A stretch of DNA of 52,980 bases from Acidobacteriota bacterium (GTDB lineage: Bacteria; Acidobacteriota; Terriglobia; Terriglobales; Acidobacteriaceae). A program made the translations under genes and the position numbers. Shown in pieces: positions 46,077 through 52,980 of the stretch. The stretch covers positions 1 through 52,980 of the forward strand of contig JARLGJ010000039.1 in the NCBI GenBank assembly GCA_031296105.1. Reading direction: 5' to 3'. Each line of letters begins with the position of its first letter. The first letter of the stretch is position 1. The notes below the pieces were generated by a model, which did not search any database, was not told the DNA's origin, and saw nothing but the letters and a program-made list of their open reading frames with translations.

Positions 46077-47075
46077 TTATCCCAGCAGCTTTGCCGCTTC
46101 CTTGGCAAAGTAGGTGAGAATGATCGACGCGCCGGCCCGTTGAATGCTCAGCAGCGATTCCAGCATCACCCGGTCGTGGTCAATCCAGTTGTTCTGCGCC
46201 GCCGCCTTGATCATGGCGTACTCGCCGCTCACCTGGTAGGCGCCCAGAGGCACGTCAAAGCGCATGCGCGCCTCGGCAATCACATCCAGGTAGGGCAGGG
46301 CCGGCTTGACCATAATCATGTCCGCGCCTTCTTCCATGTCCAATTCGATCTCGCGCATGGCTTCGCGCGCGTTCGCCGGATCCATCTGGTAGCTGCGGCG
46401 GTCGCCAAAGGCCGGAGTGGAGTCGGCCGCCTCGCGGAACGGCCCGTAGAAGCCGCTGGCGAACTTCGCCGCGTAGCTCATGATGGGCGTGTTCTCGTAG
46501 CCGTTCACGTCCAATGCGGTGCGCAGGGCATCGATGCGGCCGTCCATCATGTCCGACGGCGCAATGATGTCGATGCCAGCCTTGGCCTGCGCGACGGCCG
46601 TCTTGGCCAGCAGGTCCAGCGAGGCGTCGTTGACAATGTCGTACTCGGTCTCCGGCGTCGGTCCGCCCACCTTCTTCACAATGCCGCAGTGTCCGTGCGA
46701 CATGTACTCGCACAGGCAAACGTCACCCATGATGATCAGGTTGGGCACGGCGGCCTTGATGGCCCGCGCCGCACGCTGCACAATGCCGTCCTCGGCATAG
46801 GCGCCGCTGGCCAGCTCGTCCTTGTGCTCCGGCAGGCCAAACAGAATGATGGCGGGAATGCCCAGCGAATAAACTTCCTGGCACTCTTTCACCGCTTCGT
46901 CCACCGAGAGGTTGAAGACTCCCGGCATGGAGCCGACGGGCTTGCGAACACCTTCGCCCGGACAGATGAAGAGAGGATAGACGAACCCGGCAGGCGTTAA
47001 CCGGGTCTCCCGCACAAACGAGCGCATCGCTTCGGTGCGGCGCAGACGGCGCTGGCGATTAATAGGAAAGGCCAT
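46077..47075 (-). CDS. hemB: Delta-aminolevulinic acid dehydratase (porphobilinogen synthase)
   Basis: Condenses two 5-aminolevulinate molecules to porphobilinogen in haem/cobamide synthesis (332 aa). Motifs: the zinc-cysteine segment [14 protein letters not shown], which predicts a zinc-dependent enzyme, and the Schiff-base lysines in [15 protein letters not shown] and [13 protein letters not shown]. The substrate block [12 protein letters not shown] is intact. The ATG at 47075 ([18 protein letters not shown]) gives the usual N-terminus; the open frame to 47129 is unneeded. No other hem genes are near. Confidence 0.96.
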   Translation of the reverse strand: MAFPINRQRRLRRTEAMRSFVRETRLTPAGFVYPLFICPGEGVRKPVGSMPGVFNLSVDEAVKECQEVYSLGIPAIILFGLPEHKDELASGAYAEDGIVQRAARAIKAAVPNLIIMGDVCLCEYMSHGHCGIVKKVGGPTPETEYDIVNDASLDLLAKTAVAQAKAGIDIIAPSDMMDGRIDALRTALDVNGYENTPIMSYAAKFASGFYGPFREAADSTPAFGDRRSYQMDPANAREAMREIELDMEEGADMIMVKPALPYLDVIAEARMRFDVPLGAYQVSGEYAMIKAAAQNNWIDHDRVMLESLLSIQRAGASIILTYFAKEAAKLLG

Positions 47076-47146
47076 AACAAGAGAAAGTATATCCCCGCTC
47101 GACCGGAACGAGGATGTGATTCGGGTCACAGCCAGTGTGCCCTAGG

Positions 47147-47262
47147 TGTGCCCCAGGTTCGCGTAGCGAAGCGAAGCTAACCTGGGATCGGGGATGTTAA
47201 ATACCTCCCAGGTTAGTCCCGCTACGCAGGCCGAACCTGGGGCACAAGAGAACCTGGGACAC
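47147..47262. repeat. REP cluster upstream of hemB (two units and a fragment)
   Basis: A forward unit 47147-47187, a reversed unit 47208-47247, and a further foot AACCTGGGACACAAG (47251-47265). The apex of the reversed unit (AGTCCCGCTACGCAGGCC) is unlike the others. Confidence 0.75.
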
Positions 47263-47265
47263 AAG

Positions 47266-47290
47266 AAAGCCGGGCGCGCGCCCGGCTTCT
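47266..47290 (-). terminator. Terminator of the HNH gene
   Basis: A GC palindrome GCCGGGCGCGCGCCCGGC (47269-47286), followed on the minus strand by TTTCTTGT, 22 nt past the HNH stop codon. Confidence 0.7.
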
Positions 47291-47312
47291 CTTATACGCC
47301 AAACTCCCGCGC

Positions 47313-47885
47313 TTAATAGAACAGGTATTTCCGCCACTTCGCGTCGGAGCGGCCCATCATGCGCATCAGGTGGCGGCTGGTATGCATCGAGAACGGCCGC
47401 GGCTCCTTGGCCGGCTTCATGCCGCACTCGTTGGGCATGGAGTTGCCCTTGCGGCGGTTGCACTCGTGGCAGCAGGCCACCAGGTTTTCCCAGGTGGAGA
47501 GTCCTCCGCGCGAGCGCGGAATCACATGGTCCAGCGTCAGGTCCACGGCGTTCAGCACCACGCCACAGTACTGGCAGGTGTTGCGGTCGCGCATCAGAAT
47601 GTTTTTGCGCGACAAGGCCCGCGTCTGGTGCGGAATGCGGCGGTATTCCAGCAGCCGGATCACTGACGGCACGCGCACCGCAACCCGCGTGGAGTGCAGC
47701 GAGTAATGGCCGTTGATCTCCTCGGTGGAGGCTACTCCCTTCAGCACCAGAACAATGGCCCGGCGGGCGGCGCAAATGTTGATCGGCTCGTAGGACGCGT
47801 TCAGCACCAGCACCGGCGCGTGCATGGCCGAATAGCCACGCTCGGAGTGTTCGTTGAAAGTGCGGATGACTCTATGACTCTCCAT
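47313..47885 (-). CDS. HNH endonuclease
   Basis: A 190-aa protein with the HNH nuclease fold typical of a widespread chromosomal family ([20 protein letters not shown] at its N-terminus). The zinc and catalytic residues are [15 protein letters not shown] (His) and [12 protein letters not shown]. It is not flanked by mobile DNA other than REPs. The start ATG at 47885 overlaps the ComF gene by 14 nt and has GAGGAA upstream; an internal ATG at 47825 is an alternative start closer to the family core. Biological role unknown; possibly DNA repair or uptake together with ComF. Confidence 0.88.
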   Translation of the reverse strand: MESHRVIRTFNEHSERGYSAMHAPVLVLNASYEPINICAARRAIVLVLKGVASTEEINGHYSLHSTRVAVRVPSVIRLLEYRRIPHQTRALSRKNILMRDRNTCQYCGVVLNAVDLTLDHVIPRSRGGLSTWENLVACCHECNRRKGNSMPNECGMKPAKEPRPFSMHTSRHLMRMMGRSDAKWRKYLFY

Positions 47886-48876
47886 TGGCGTAAGTTCCTC
47901 GGAACAGGGGGCCCGGAGGCGCCTCTGCTTTCAGTTCGAACAAGTTCGGTGCAGCGCCCGCGCGCGGCAACAAGCTGGGCTGCGCGGGACGCGACGGCAA
48001 CGGCCGGCCGTCCAACCGCGGCGGCCGAACAACCTCCGGAGCCAGACGCTCCGGGAACTTTTCAGAACTTGTAGAGGACGCCATGTCGCGTCCCAGGGCG
48101 CGCGCCGGCGTGGCTACCCAAACCTGCGTGGCGCCAGCCTGCAACAGCACGCGAGCACATTCGGCGGCCGTGGCGCCGGTGGTCATTACATCGTCCACCA
48201 GCAGCACGCGGCGGCCCTTTACCCGCGGCCGCGCCAACACCTTAAAGGCTCCGCGCACCTGCTCGCGACGTTCCTCGGCCGTGCGCGCCACCTGCGAACC
48301 GGCAAAGCGCGTGCGTAAAAGAATCGTGGAGTCCAGCACAATCCGGCGCTCCAGAATTTTTTCCAGCTCACGGCGTGCGGCGCGGGCAATCAACTCAGCC
48401 TGGTTGAAGCCGCGCGTGCGCAGGCGGCTCTTGTAGGCCGGAACCGGGATCAGGAGCAGTTCCCCGGCTTCGATTTCATCGCATAAGTCCTTGCACGCCA
48501 ATGCCGTGTAATGTCCTAGCGCCTTGGCCGCCACCCGCACCCGTTCGTATTTCAGCAGGTGGACGAGCTGGCGCAGCGCTCCGCTATAGGCGCCAAAGTT
48601 CACCGCGCGCTCAAACGGAGGCAGATCCTGGGCACACTCCGCGCAGCAGGCGTCGCCCCACTCCGCCTCACTTGCCGGCAGCAGGTCTCCGCAGCGGGTG
48701 CAGCGAGCAAATTCAATGGGATGAATCGTTTGCAGGCAGCCCTGGCAGACCGGAAGACGCGACAGAGTGAACAGGGAGGCTTGGCAGAAACGGCAATCGG
48801 AGGGAAATACGGCCGCAAGCAGGCTTCTGACCGCATCGCCCGCAATTTGCGGGACCCGCGGCTGTCTTCCCGGCAT
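47872..48876 (-). CDS. ComF-family phosphoribosyltransferase-like protein
   Basis: A 334-aa protein of the ComF/GntX family, linked to DNA uptake and processing. An N-terminal zinc ribbon pair (CRFCQ, CQGC, CTRCG, CCAECA) precedes a type I phosphoribosyltransferase fold with the PRPP loop [20 protein letters not shown]. The C-terminal ~70 residues are Pro/Arg-rich and not part of the fold. The ATG at 48876 ([14 protein letters not shown]) is preferred over 48954. It overlaps the HNH gene by 14 nt, so the two are co-translated. Confidence 0.88.
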   Translation of the reverse strand: MPGRQPRVPQIAGDAVRSLLAAVFPSDCRFCQASLFTLSRLPVCQGCLQTIHPIEFARCTRCGDLLPASEAEWGDACCAECAQDLPPFERAVNFGAYSGALRQLVHLLKYERVRVAAKALGHYTALACKDLCDEIEAGELLLIPVPAYKSRLRTRGFNQAELIARAARRELEKILERRIVLDSTILLRTRFAGSQVARTAEERREQVRGAFKVLARPRVKGRRVLLVDDVMTTGATAAECARVLLQAGATQVWVATPARALGRDMASSTSSEKFPERLAPEVVRPPRLDGRPLPSRPAQPSLLPRAGAAPNLFELKAEAPPGPLFRGTYANGES

Positions 48877-49104
48877 GCTGTCCCAGCTACTGCTGAAGAC
48901 GGGCCTCCTGTCAGATGCCTCGGCTGCACGCCCGGCGGGAGGAATTTCCCGCAATGGTTGTGCAGTGGTTTGCGGTTTCAGTATATACCAACCTCACCCG
49001 TCGCGGCACATGGTGCGTGACGGCAAACCATCCGCGGGTTGATCATTTTGGATAAGCCCTGGGTAATCCTGGCAGGGCTGCTTCCGTCCAATGTTGTGAG
49101 CGGC

Positions 49105-49674
49105 ATGGAAGAGACACTGACATATCCGCCGATGAGCCGAGCCAACGGGCTGACTGCTGACGAATTCGATGAGATCGTCCGCCTGCACCAGGCTAAGATT
49201 TACCGGGTGCTGTGGTGCGAAGTGCGCGACGAAGAAGCCGCCGCTACGCTGACGCAGGAGTGTCTGTTAAAGGCTTATCGGGGACGGCAAGAGTTCCGCG
49301 GCGAGTCCAGCGTGCAGACCTGGCTGATCCGCATTGCCATTAACCTGGCGCGGGATTATCAGCGCAACCGCCGGCAAGGCTTCTGGCGCAGGTTGCTGGG
49401 CGTCAGTGAGGAAGAGGCCGCGCTGGCCACCGAGTACGCCGACGACGGACGGCCCAGCGCCGAACGCACGTTGCTTGCGCGCGAGGAGTTGACGCAGACC
49501 TTGCTGGCGGTACGGACACTTTCTCCGCAGCAGCAGACGGCGTTCCGCCTGCGCTACATCGAGGAACTGGCGCTGGAAGAGATTGCCACCGCCATGGGCC
49601 TGGAGCTGGGAACCGTCAAGTCACACCTGTCGCGCGCCGTGTCGGCGCTGCGGCAGCAGAGGAATACGAGATGA
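49105..49674 (+). CDS. ECF-type RNA polymerase sigma factor
   Basis: Alternative sigma factor of 189 aa with region 2 (FDEIVRLHQAKIYRVLWCEV, then TLTQECLLKAYRGRQEFRGE and VQTWLIRIAINLARDYQRNR) and region 4 (LSPQQQTAFRLRYIEELALE, then IATAMGLELGTVKSHLSRAV). Its stop overlaps the start of the zinc-finger anti-sigma gene (ATGA), which is the usual pairing. The ATG at 49105 is preferred; ATG 49132 is an alternative. Autoregulation is expected, but the target promoter is not visible. Confidence 0.92.
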   Translation: MEETLTYPPMSRANGLTADEFDEIVRLHQAKIYRVLWCEVRDEEAAATLTQECLLKAYRGRQEFRGESSVQTWLIRIAINLARDYQRNRRQGFWRRLLGVSEEEAALATEYADDGRPSAERTLLAREELTQTLLAVRTLSPQQQTAFRLRYIEELALEEIATAMGLELGTVKSHLSRAVSALRQQRNTR

Positions 49675-50243
49675 AACATCTAACAGACGAACAGATTGCC
49701 GATTGGCTGGCGGGGGAGAGCACGGCGGAAACGCGCCAGCACCTCACCGGATGCAGCGAGTGCGCCGCCGAGACGGCGGCCTTGTCGGGCGGCGTGCGCC
49801 GTTACGCGCTGGCCGTCCGGCAGGACGCGCAACGGTCCGCGGCACGTTCTCTGTCAGGCTTTAGTGTGCACCGCGAGCTGAAATGGCTGCGGCTGCGCTG
49901 GGCGGCAGCGGCAACGCTGGGCCTTTTTCTGGCGGGAACCACGGTGTATGTGGTGCTACCGCATGAAGCGTCAATTGCCACCAGGCATGTCATCCCTGCG
50001 CCTTTGCCACAACCTGCGCCAAAGCTTCAGCCTCCACCGGAGGTGCAGATTCAAACAGCGGCCCAGCCTCGTCCGTCCAAGCCGGCCATGAGTGACGACG
50101 AGCTGCTGGAAGCCGTAAACAACGATTTGAGCCGCGATGTACCCCGGGCCCTGGCTCCGGTCAGTCACATCACGGCAGAGCGCAACCAGATTGCCGCCGC
50201 CAGTTCCGCGGCTGGCTCCGGCAAGAAGGCGCGCCAGGAATAG
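49671..50243 (+). CDS. Anti-sigma factor with zinc-finger domain and one membrane helix
   Basis: A 190-aa membrane protein predicted to hold the upstream sigma factor inactive. The cytoplasmic N-terminus has a zinc-type motif with His-x3-Cys-x2-Cys (RQHLTGCSECAAE); one membrane helix follows (WAAAATLGLFLAGTTVYVVL), then a Pro/Gln-rich periplasmic part (LPQPAPKLQPPPEVQIQTAA). The start overlaps the sigma gene by 4 nt. Signal input is probably through the periplasmic part, possibly with the Spy-like protein encoded next. Confidence 0.88.
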   Translation: MKHLTDEQIADWLAGESTAETRQHLTGCSECAAETAALSGGVRRYALAVRQDAQRSAARSLSGFSVHRELKWLRLRWAAAATLGLFLAGTTVYVVLPHEASIATRHVIPAPLPQPAPKLQPPPEVQIQTAAQPRPSKPAMSDDELLEAVNNDLSRDVPRALAPVSHITAERNQIAAASSAAGSGKKARQE

Positions 50244-50269
50244 GGACCGAACCCAAGGAGATGATCGCG

Positions 50270-50866
50270 ATGATTCGCAAGATGTTAGTTGCTTTTGTAT
50301 TGCTGACCGGGATGGCATGGGCACAGCCCCAGTTCCCGCAGGACGGCCCCGGCGGCGGAATGGAGCGCGGCGGACCGCGCCCCGGCGTGCCCGGCGGAGT
50401 AGTGCCCCCGGGACGCTGGTGGAAGAACGCCGAAGTGGTAAAGACCCTGGGCCTGGGCGATGAGCAGGTGCAGAAGATCGAAAAGATCTTCTCCGAAAGC
50501 CGCTTGAAGCTGGTGGACGCCCACGCCAACTTGCAAAAGGAAGAATTTAAATTGGAACCACTTCTGGACGCGGATACTCCCGACGAAGCAGCGGTACTGG
50601 CGGCGATTGACCGCATTACGGCCGCCCGCGCCGTCGTGGAAAAGGCCAACGCGCAGATGGGCTTTGCCATCCGCCGCGTGTTGACCCCAGAACAGTGGAA
50701 AAAGCTGCGCGCCCTGCCCATGCCGGACCGTCGCCTGTTCCCTGGCCCCAAGCCCGGCCCCGGCGACTTTTCTAAACGCCAGGGACACCCCAGCAACGGT
50801 GGACCGAACGGTGGATCTGATGCTTCCCCGGACCATTCCGGAGGTTCCGGCGAGGGCCAGCTTTAG
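50270..50866 (+). CDS. Spy/CpxP-like periplasmic protein
   Basis: An exported 198-aa protein. A signal peptide (MIRKMLVAFVLLTGMAWAQ) precedes a Gly/Pro-rich linker and a helical LTxxQ-type domain: LGLGDEQVQKIEKIFSESRL and RVLTPEQWKKLRAL, the two marks of Spy/CpxP and zinc-resistance-associated proteins. The tail is Gly/Ser-rich. AAGGAG lies 9 nt before ATG 50270; the ATG at 50261 is too close to it. It completes the sigma/anti-sigma operon and could act as chaperone or as the sensor part of the system. Confidence 0.85.
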   Translation: MIRKMLVAFVLLTGMAWAQPQFPQDGPGGGMERGGPRPGVPGGVVPPGRWWKNAEVVKTLGLGDEQVQKIEKIFSESRLKLVDAHANLQKEEFKLEPLLDADTPDEAAVLAAIDRITAARAVVEKANAQMGFAIRRVLTPEQWKKLRALPMPDRRLFPGPKPGPGDFSKRQGHPSNGGPNGGSDASPDHSGGSGEGQL

Positions 50867-50942
50867 TCCAAACAGTGTTGTACCCCCAAGTCTGGAGGAC
50901 CATGCATCCTCTGAGACGAATAAGTGAACGGCGCTTCAAATT

Positions 50943-50977
50943 GCCCTGTGTCCTCCCCGACACAGGGCGTTTTTTTT
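50943..50977 (+). terminator. Terminator of the sigma/anti-sigma/Spy operon
   Basis: A 10-bp stem GCCCTGTGTC/GACACAGGGC (50943-50968) followed by G and eight T residues, about 75 nt after the last stop. Confidence 0.9.
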
Positions 50978-51155
50978 CGTTGTGGCATTGGCTATCAGGA
51001 TGGGCCTTAGCACTTGTGTACCCTCTTGTTGTGCTTGCCCGCATTCTTGCCGCGTGCATATACTGGCCAGTTTGCATCTGACTGGGGTGGGGCGGAGTTT
51101 TGTCTTTTGCACGGCTCTTCTCGATCCCGGTTCAAGCTGGAAGGAATTGCCGATT

Positions 51156-52424
51156 ATGTCCACCGTCGCAGGTCCGCACGTCGAAACCAACCCCTGGGAA
51201 GCACAGGCCGCGCGCTTTGAACTGGCCGCGCGCAAACTCAACCTTGATCCAAGTCTCTGGAAGATTCTCAGCATGCCCGCCCGGGAAATCACCGTGCACA
51301 TCCCGGTGCAAATGGATGACGGCCGCATCGAGCTGTTCACCGGCTACCGCGTGCAGCACTCCATGGCCCGCGGCCCGGCCAAGGGCGGCATCCGCTACGC
51401 CCCCGAGGTGAACCTGGACGAAGTGCGCGCCCTGGCCGCCTGGATGACCTGGAAGTGCGCCGTGGTGGACATTCCCTTCGGCGGCGCCAAGGGCGGCATC
51501 ATCTGCGATCCCAAAACGATGAGCCAGCACGAACTGGAGCGCATGACCCGCCGCTTTACCGCCGAACTCATCGAGGTGCTGGGCCCGGAAAAGGATGTGC
51601 CCGCCCCCGACATGAACACCAACGAGCAGACCATGGCGTGGATGATGGACACCTACTCCATGCACATGCGCCAGACGGTGACCGCCGTGGTGACGGGCAA
51701 GCCGGTCTCCATTGGCGGCTCGCGCGGACGCCGTGAGGCCACTGGCCGCGGCGTAATGCTGGTGACGCTGCAAGCGGTCAAAAAGCTGGGCCTGATGCCC
51801 TGGAACACCCGCGTGGTGGTGCAGGGCTTTGGCAACGTGGGCAGCTACGCCGCGCTGCTGCTGCATGAGCAGGGCTTCCTGGTGACAGGCATTGCCGAGT
51901 GGAACTGCGGTCTGCACAACGCTCACGGCATCGACGTGAAGAAGCTCTTTGAATACAAGACCGCCAACGGCACCATCGAGGGCTTCCCCGAGGCCGAGCC
52001 GGCCGACCATCACGAGCTGCTCGTCAGCGATTGCGACGTGCTGGTTCCGGCCGCCATGGAAAACCAGATCACCACCCAGAACGCCGGCAAGCTGAAGGCA
52101 AAGATTCTTGTGGAAGGCGCCAACGGTCCCACCACGGCCGCCGCCGACGACATCCTGCAGGACAAGGGCGTGTTCATCATTCCGGACATTCTGGCCAACG
52201 CCGGCGGCGTTACCACCAGCTACTTCGAGTGGGTGCAGGATCGCCAGGGCTACTTCTGGAAGGAGGCGTTCGTGAACTCCGAACTGGAGCACATGATGAC
52301 CTCCGCCTTCGCCGAGGTGATCCGCTACGCCGAGTCGCACAACGTGAACAACCGGATCGCGGCCTACATGCTGGCCATTGACCGCGTGGCGGAAACCATC
52401 AAGACGCGCGGCATTTACGCCTAA
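51156..52424 (+). CDS. gdhA: Glutamate dehydrogenase (Glu/Leu/Phe/Val dehydrogenase family)
   Basis: Interconverts glutamate and 2-oxoglutarate plus ammonia (422 aa). Substrate and catalytic lysines are in [11 protein letters not shown] (Lys76), [16 protein letters not shown] (Lys100 and Lys112), with [17 protein letters not shown] after. The dinucleotide fold has [14 protein letters not shown]. The size and sequence type suit the NAD-linked or dual-cofactor hexameric group. The start ATG at 51156 has AAGGA 10 nt upstream; the frame opens back to 50982 without conserved residues. Together with ald it supports ammonia assimilation or amino-acid catabolism. Confidence 0.95.
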   Translation: MSTVAGPHVETNPWEAQAARFELAARKLNLDPSLWKILSMPAREITVHIPVQMDDGRIELFTGYRVQHSMARGPAKGGIRYAPEVNLDEVRALAAWMTWKCAVVDIPFGGAKGGIICDPKTMSQHELERMTRRFTAELIEVLGPEKDVPAPDMNTNEQTMAWMMDTYSMHMRQTVTAVVTGKPVSIGGSRGRREATGRGVMLVTLQAVKKLGLMPWNTRVVVQGFGNVGSYAALLLHEQGFLVTGIAEWNCGLHNAHGIDVKKLFEYKTANGTIEGFPEAEPADHHELLVSDCDVLVPAAMENQITTQNAGKLKAKILVEGANGPTTAAADDILQDKGVFIIPDILANAGGVTTSYFEWVQDRQGYFWKEAFVNSELEHMMTSAFAEVIRYAESHNVNNRIAAYMLAIDRVAETIKTRGIYA

Positions 52425-52437
52425 AGACAGGTTGCGC

Positions 52438-52550
52438 AGGTTTCGGAGGTCTGGAGGTTTCAAAGGTTTCGGAGGTAAAGGCTCAAGCAAGGATGTTGTG
52501 CCGTTGCTCTTGCCTCCGAAACATTCGAAACTTCCGAAACCTTGAAACCT
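52438..52550. repeat. GAAACC-rich inverted repeat between gdhA and the ROK gene
   Basis: Short units GGTTTC/GGAGGT on the left (52438-52475) face GAAACC/CCTCCG units on the right (52511-52550), making an imperfect hairpin in the convergent gap. The right arm nearly equals the motif at the 3' end of rpoD (25505-25537). Confidence 0.6.
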
Positions 52551-52980
52551 ACACCAGTCCCTTTTCCTTCGCCATGGCCAGCGCATCTACCGCCGCGCCG
52601 CGCGCTCCGGCCGTGTCGCCGTTCGGCATGGCATAGATCGGAATGTCCAACTGCTCCTCGCGCTGCGTGGGCATTCCCTGGTGGATCTCTGCCAGGAACC
52701 ACTCGGCAAAGGCCGGGCTGGCCTCCAGCACGCCGCCGCCGATGATGAACGCGTCGGGATCGAAGGTGTTAATCATCACGTCGCAGAACAAGCCCAGCGC
52801 GTGCGCCTGCACGCGGAAGATGTCCTTGCAAAGCTCGTCGCCCCGGTCGGCCAGGCCGCGCACGGCAATGGCCGCCTTGTGCGGATCCTTCTCCTTGGCC
52901 AGGGGATGCTCGGGATGCTTCTTCAGGAAGTACGGCAGCAAGGTGCGCTCAATGGCCGTCAGCGAGGCAAACGATTCCAG
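52549..52980 (-). CDS. ROK-family sugar kinase, C-terminal part (5' end outside the window)
   Basis: The last 143 codons of a ROK (repressor, ORF, kinase) protein; the frame is open to the window edge. Recognisable parts are ESFASLTAIERTLLPYF, DVMINTFDPDAFIIGGGVLE and the terminal GDTAGARGAAVDALAMAKEK, which resemble the ATP-binding and C-terminal helices of ROK glucokinases. The substrate site and the zinc Cys motif lie outside or at the edge, so glucose, fructose or amino-sugar specificity cannot be judged. It is convergent with gdhA. Confidence 0.82.
   Translation of the reverse strand: MESFASLTAIERTLLPYFLKKHPEHPLAKEKDPHKAAIAVRGLADRGDELCKDIFRVQAHALGLFCDVMINTFDPDAFIIGGGVLEASPAFAEWFLAEIHQGMPTQREEQLDIPIYAMPNGDTAGARGAAVDALAMAKEKGLV

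Overview
The window is GC-rich chromosomal DNA that looks like an acidobacterium (class Terriglobia or a close relative). The evidence is indirect: a very long Oar-type TonB-dependent receptor with an N-terminal carboxypeptidase-regulatory domain, a putative futalosine-type UbiA prenyltransferase, an EF-G-like second elongation factor, frequent GTG/TTG starts with clear Shine-Dalgarno sites, and many dispersed palindromic repeats. No rRNA, tRNA or CRISPR array was found.

Layout. (1) 1-2995 is the end of a small integrated element. It carries a tyrosine recombinase that is readable only through a -1 frameshift at an A7 run, followed by four tiny overlapping genes and a terminator. (2) 3090-6419 holds queG, a PilZ protein, a cold-shock protein and a YihY-type membrane protein. 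(3) 6451-6748 is a MITE-like element; a shorter relative lies at 33791-33932. (4) 6769-17324 holds an S9 peptidase, a solitary antitoxin-like XRE protein, ruvB, a UbiA prenyltransferase, a CYTH protein, an RsbRD_N-like protein, secA and ald. (5) 17393-18289 is a RAYT transposase gene flanked by its REP palindromes. About 19 complete and 3 partial REP copies occupy intergenic spaces across the window. (6) 18324-22618 holds two tandem MacB-like permeases and a chemoreceptor. (7) 22789-28513 holds an EF-G-like gene with a predicted 245-nt structured leader, rpoD, and a secreted protein with proline-rich repeats. (8) 28716-32130 is a translationally coupled ATP-grasp / alpha-E / transglutaminase operon. 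(9) 32512-38416 holds an MFS transporter, a 49-codon membrane ORF with an apparent AUC start, a NimA-like flavoprotein, dnaG, an HD hydrolase and an unknown membrane-anchored protein. (10) 38529-48876 holds mutS2, lipB, the TonB receptor with a 29-bp upstream palindrome, hemB, an HNH endonuclease and a ComF protein. (11) 49105-52980 holds an ECF sigma / anti-sigma / Spy-like operon, glutamate dehydrogenase and the 3' part of a ROK kinase.

Most genes are housekeeping: replication and repair (dnaG, ruvB, mutS2), transcription and secretion (rpoD, secA), and cofactor or amino-acid metabolism (lipB, hemB, ald, glutamate dehydrogenase). The most distinctive signals are the RAYT/REP network, the candidate programmed frameshift in the integrase, the fusA-like leader RNA, the AUC-start ORF, the MITE pair, and the operator-like palindrome before the TonB receptor. 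All names come from reading motifs; no database search was run.
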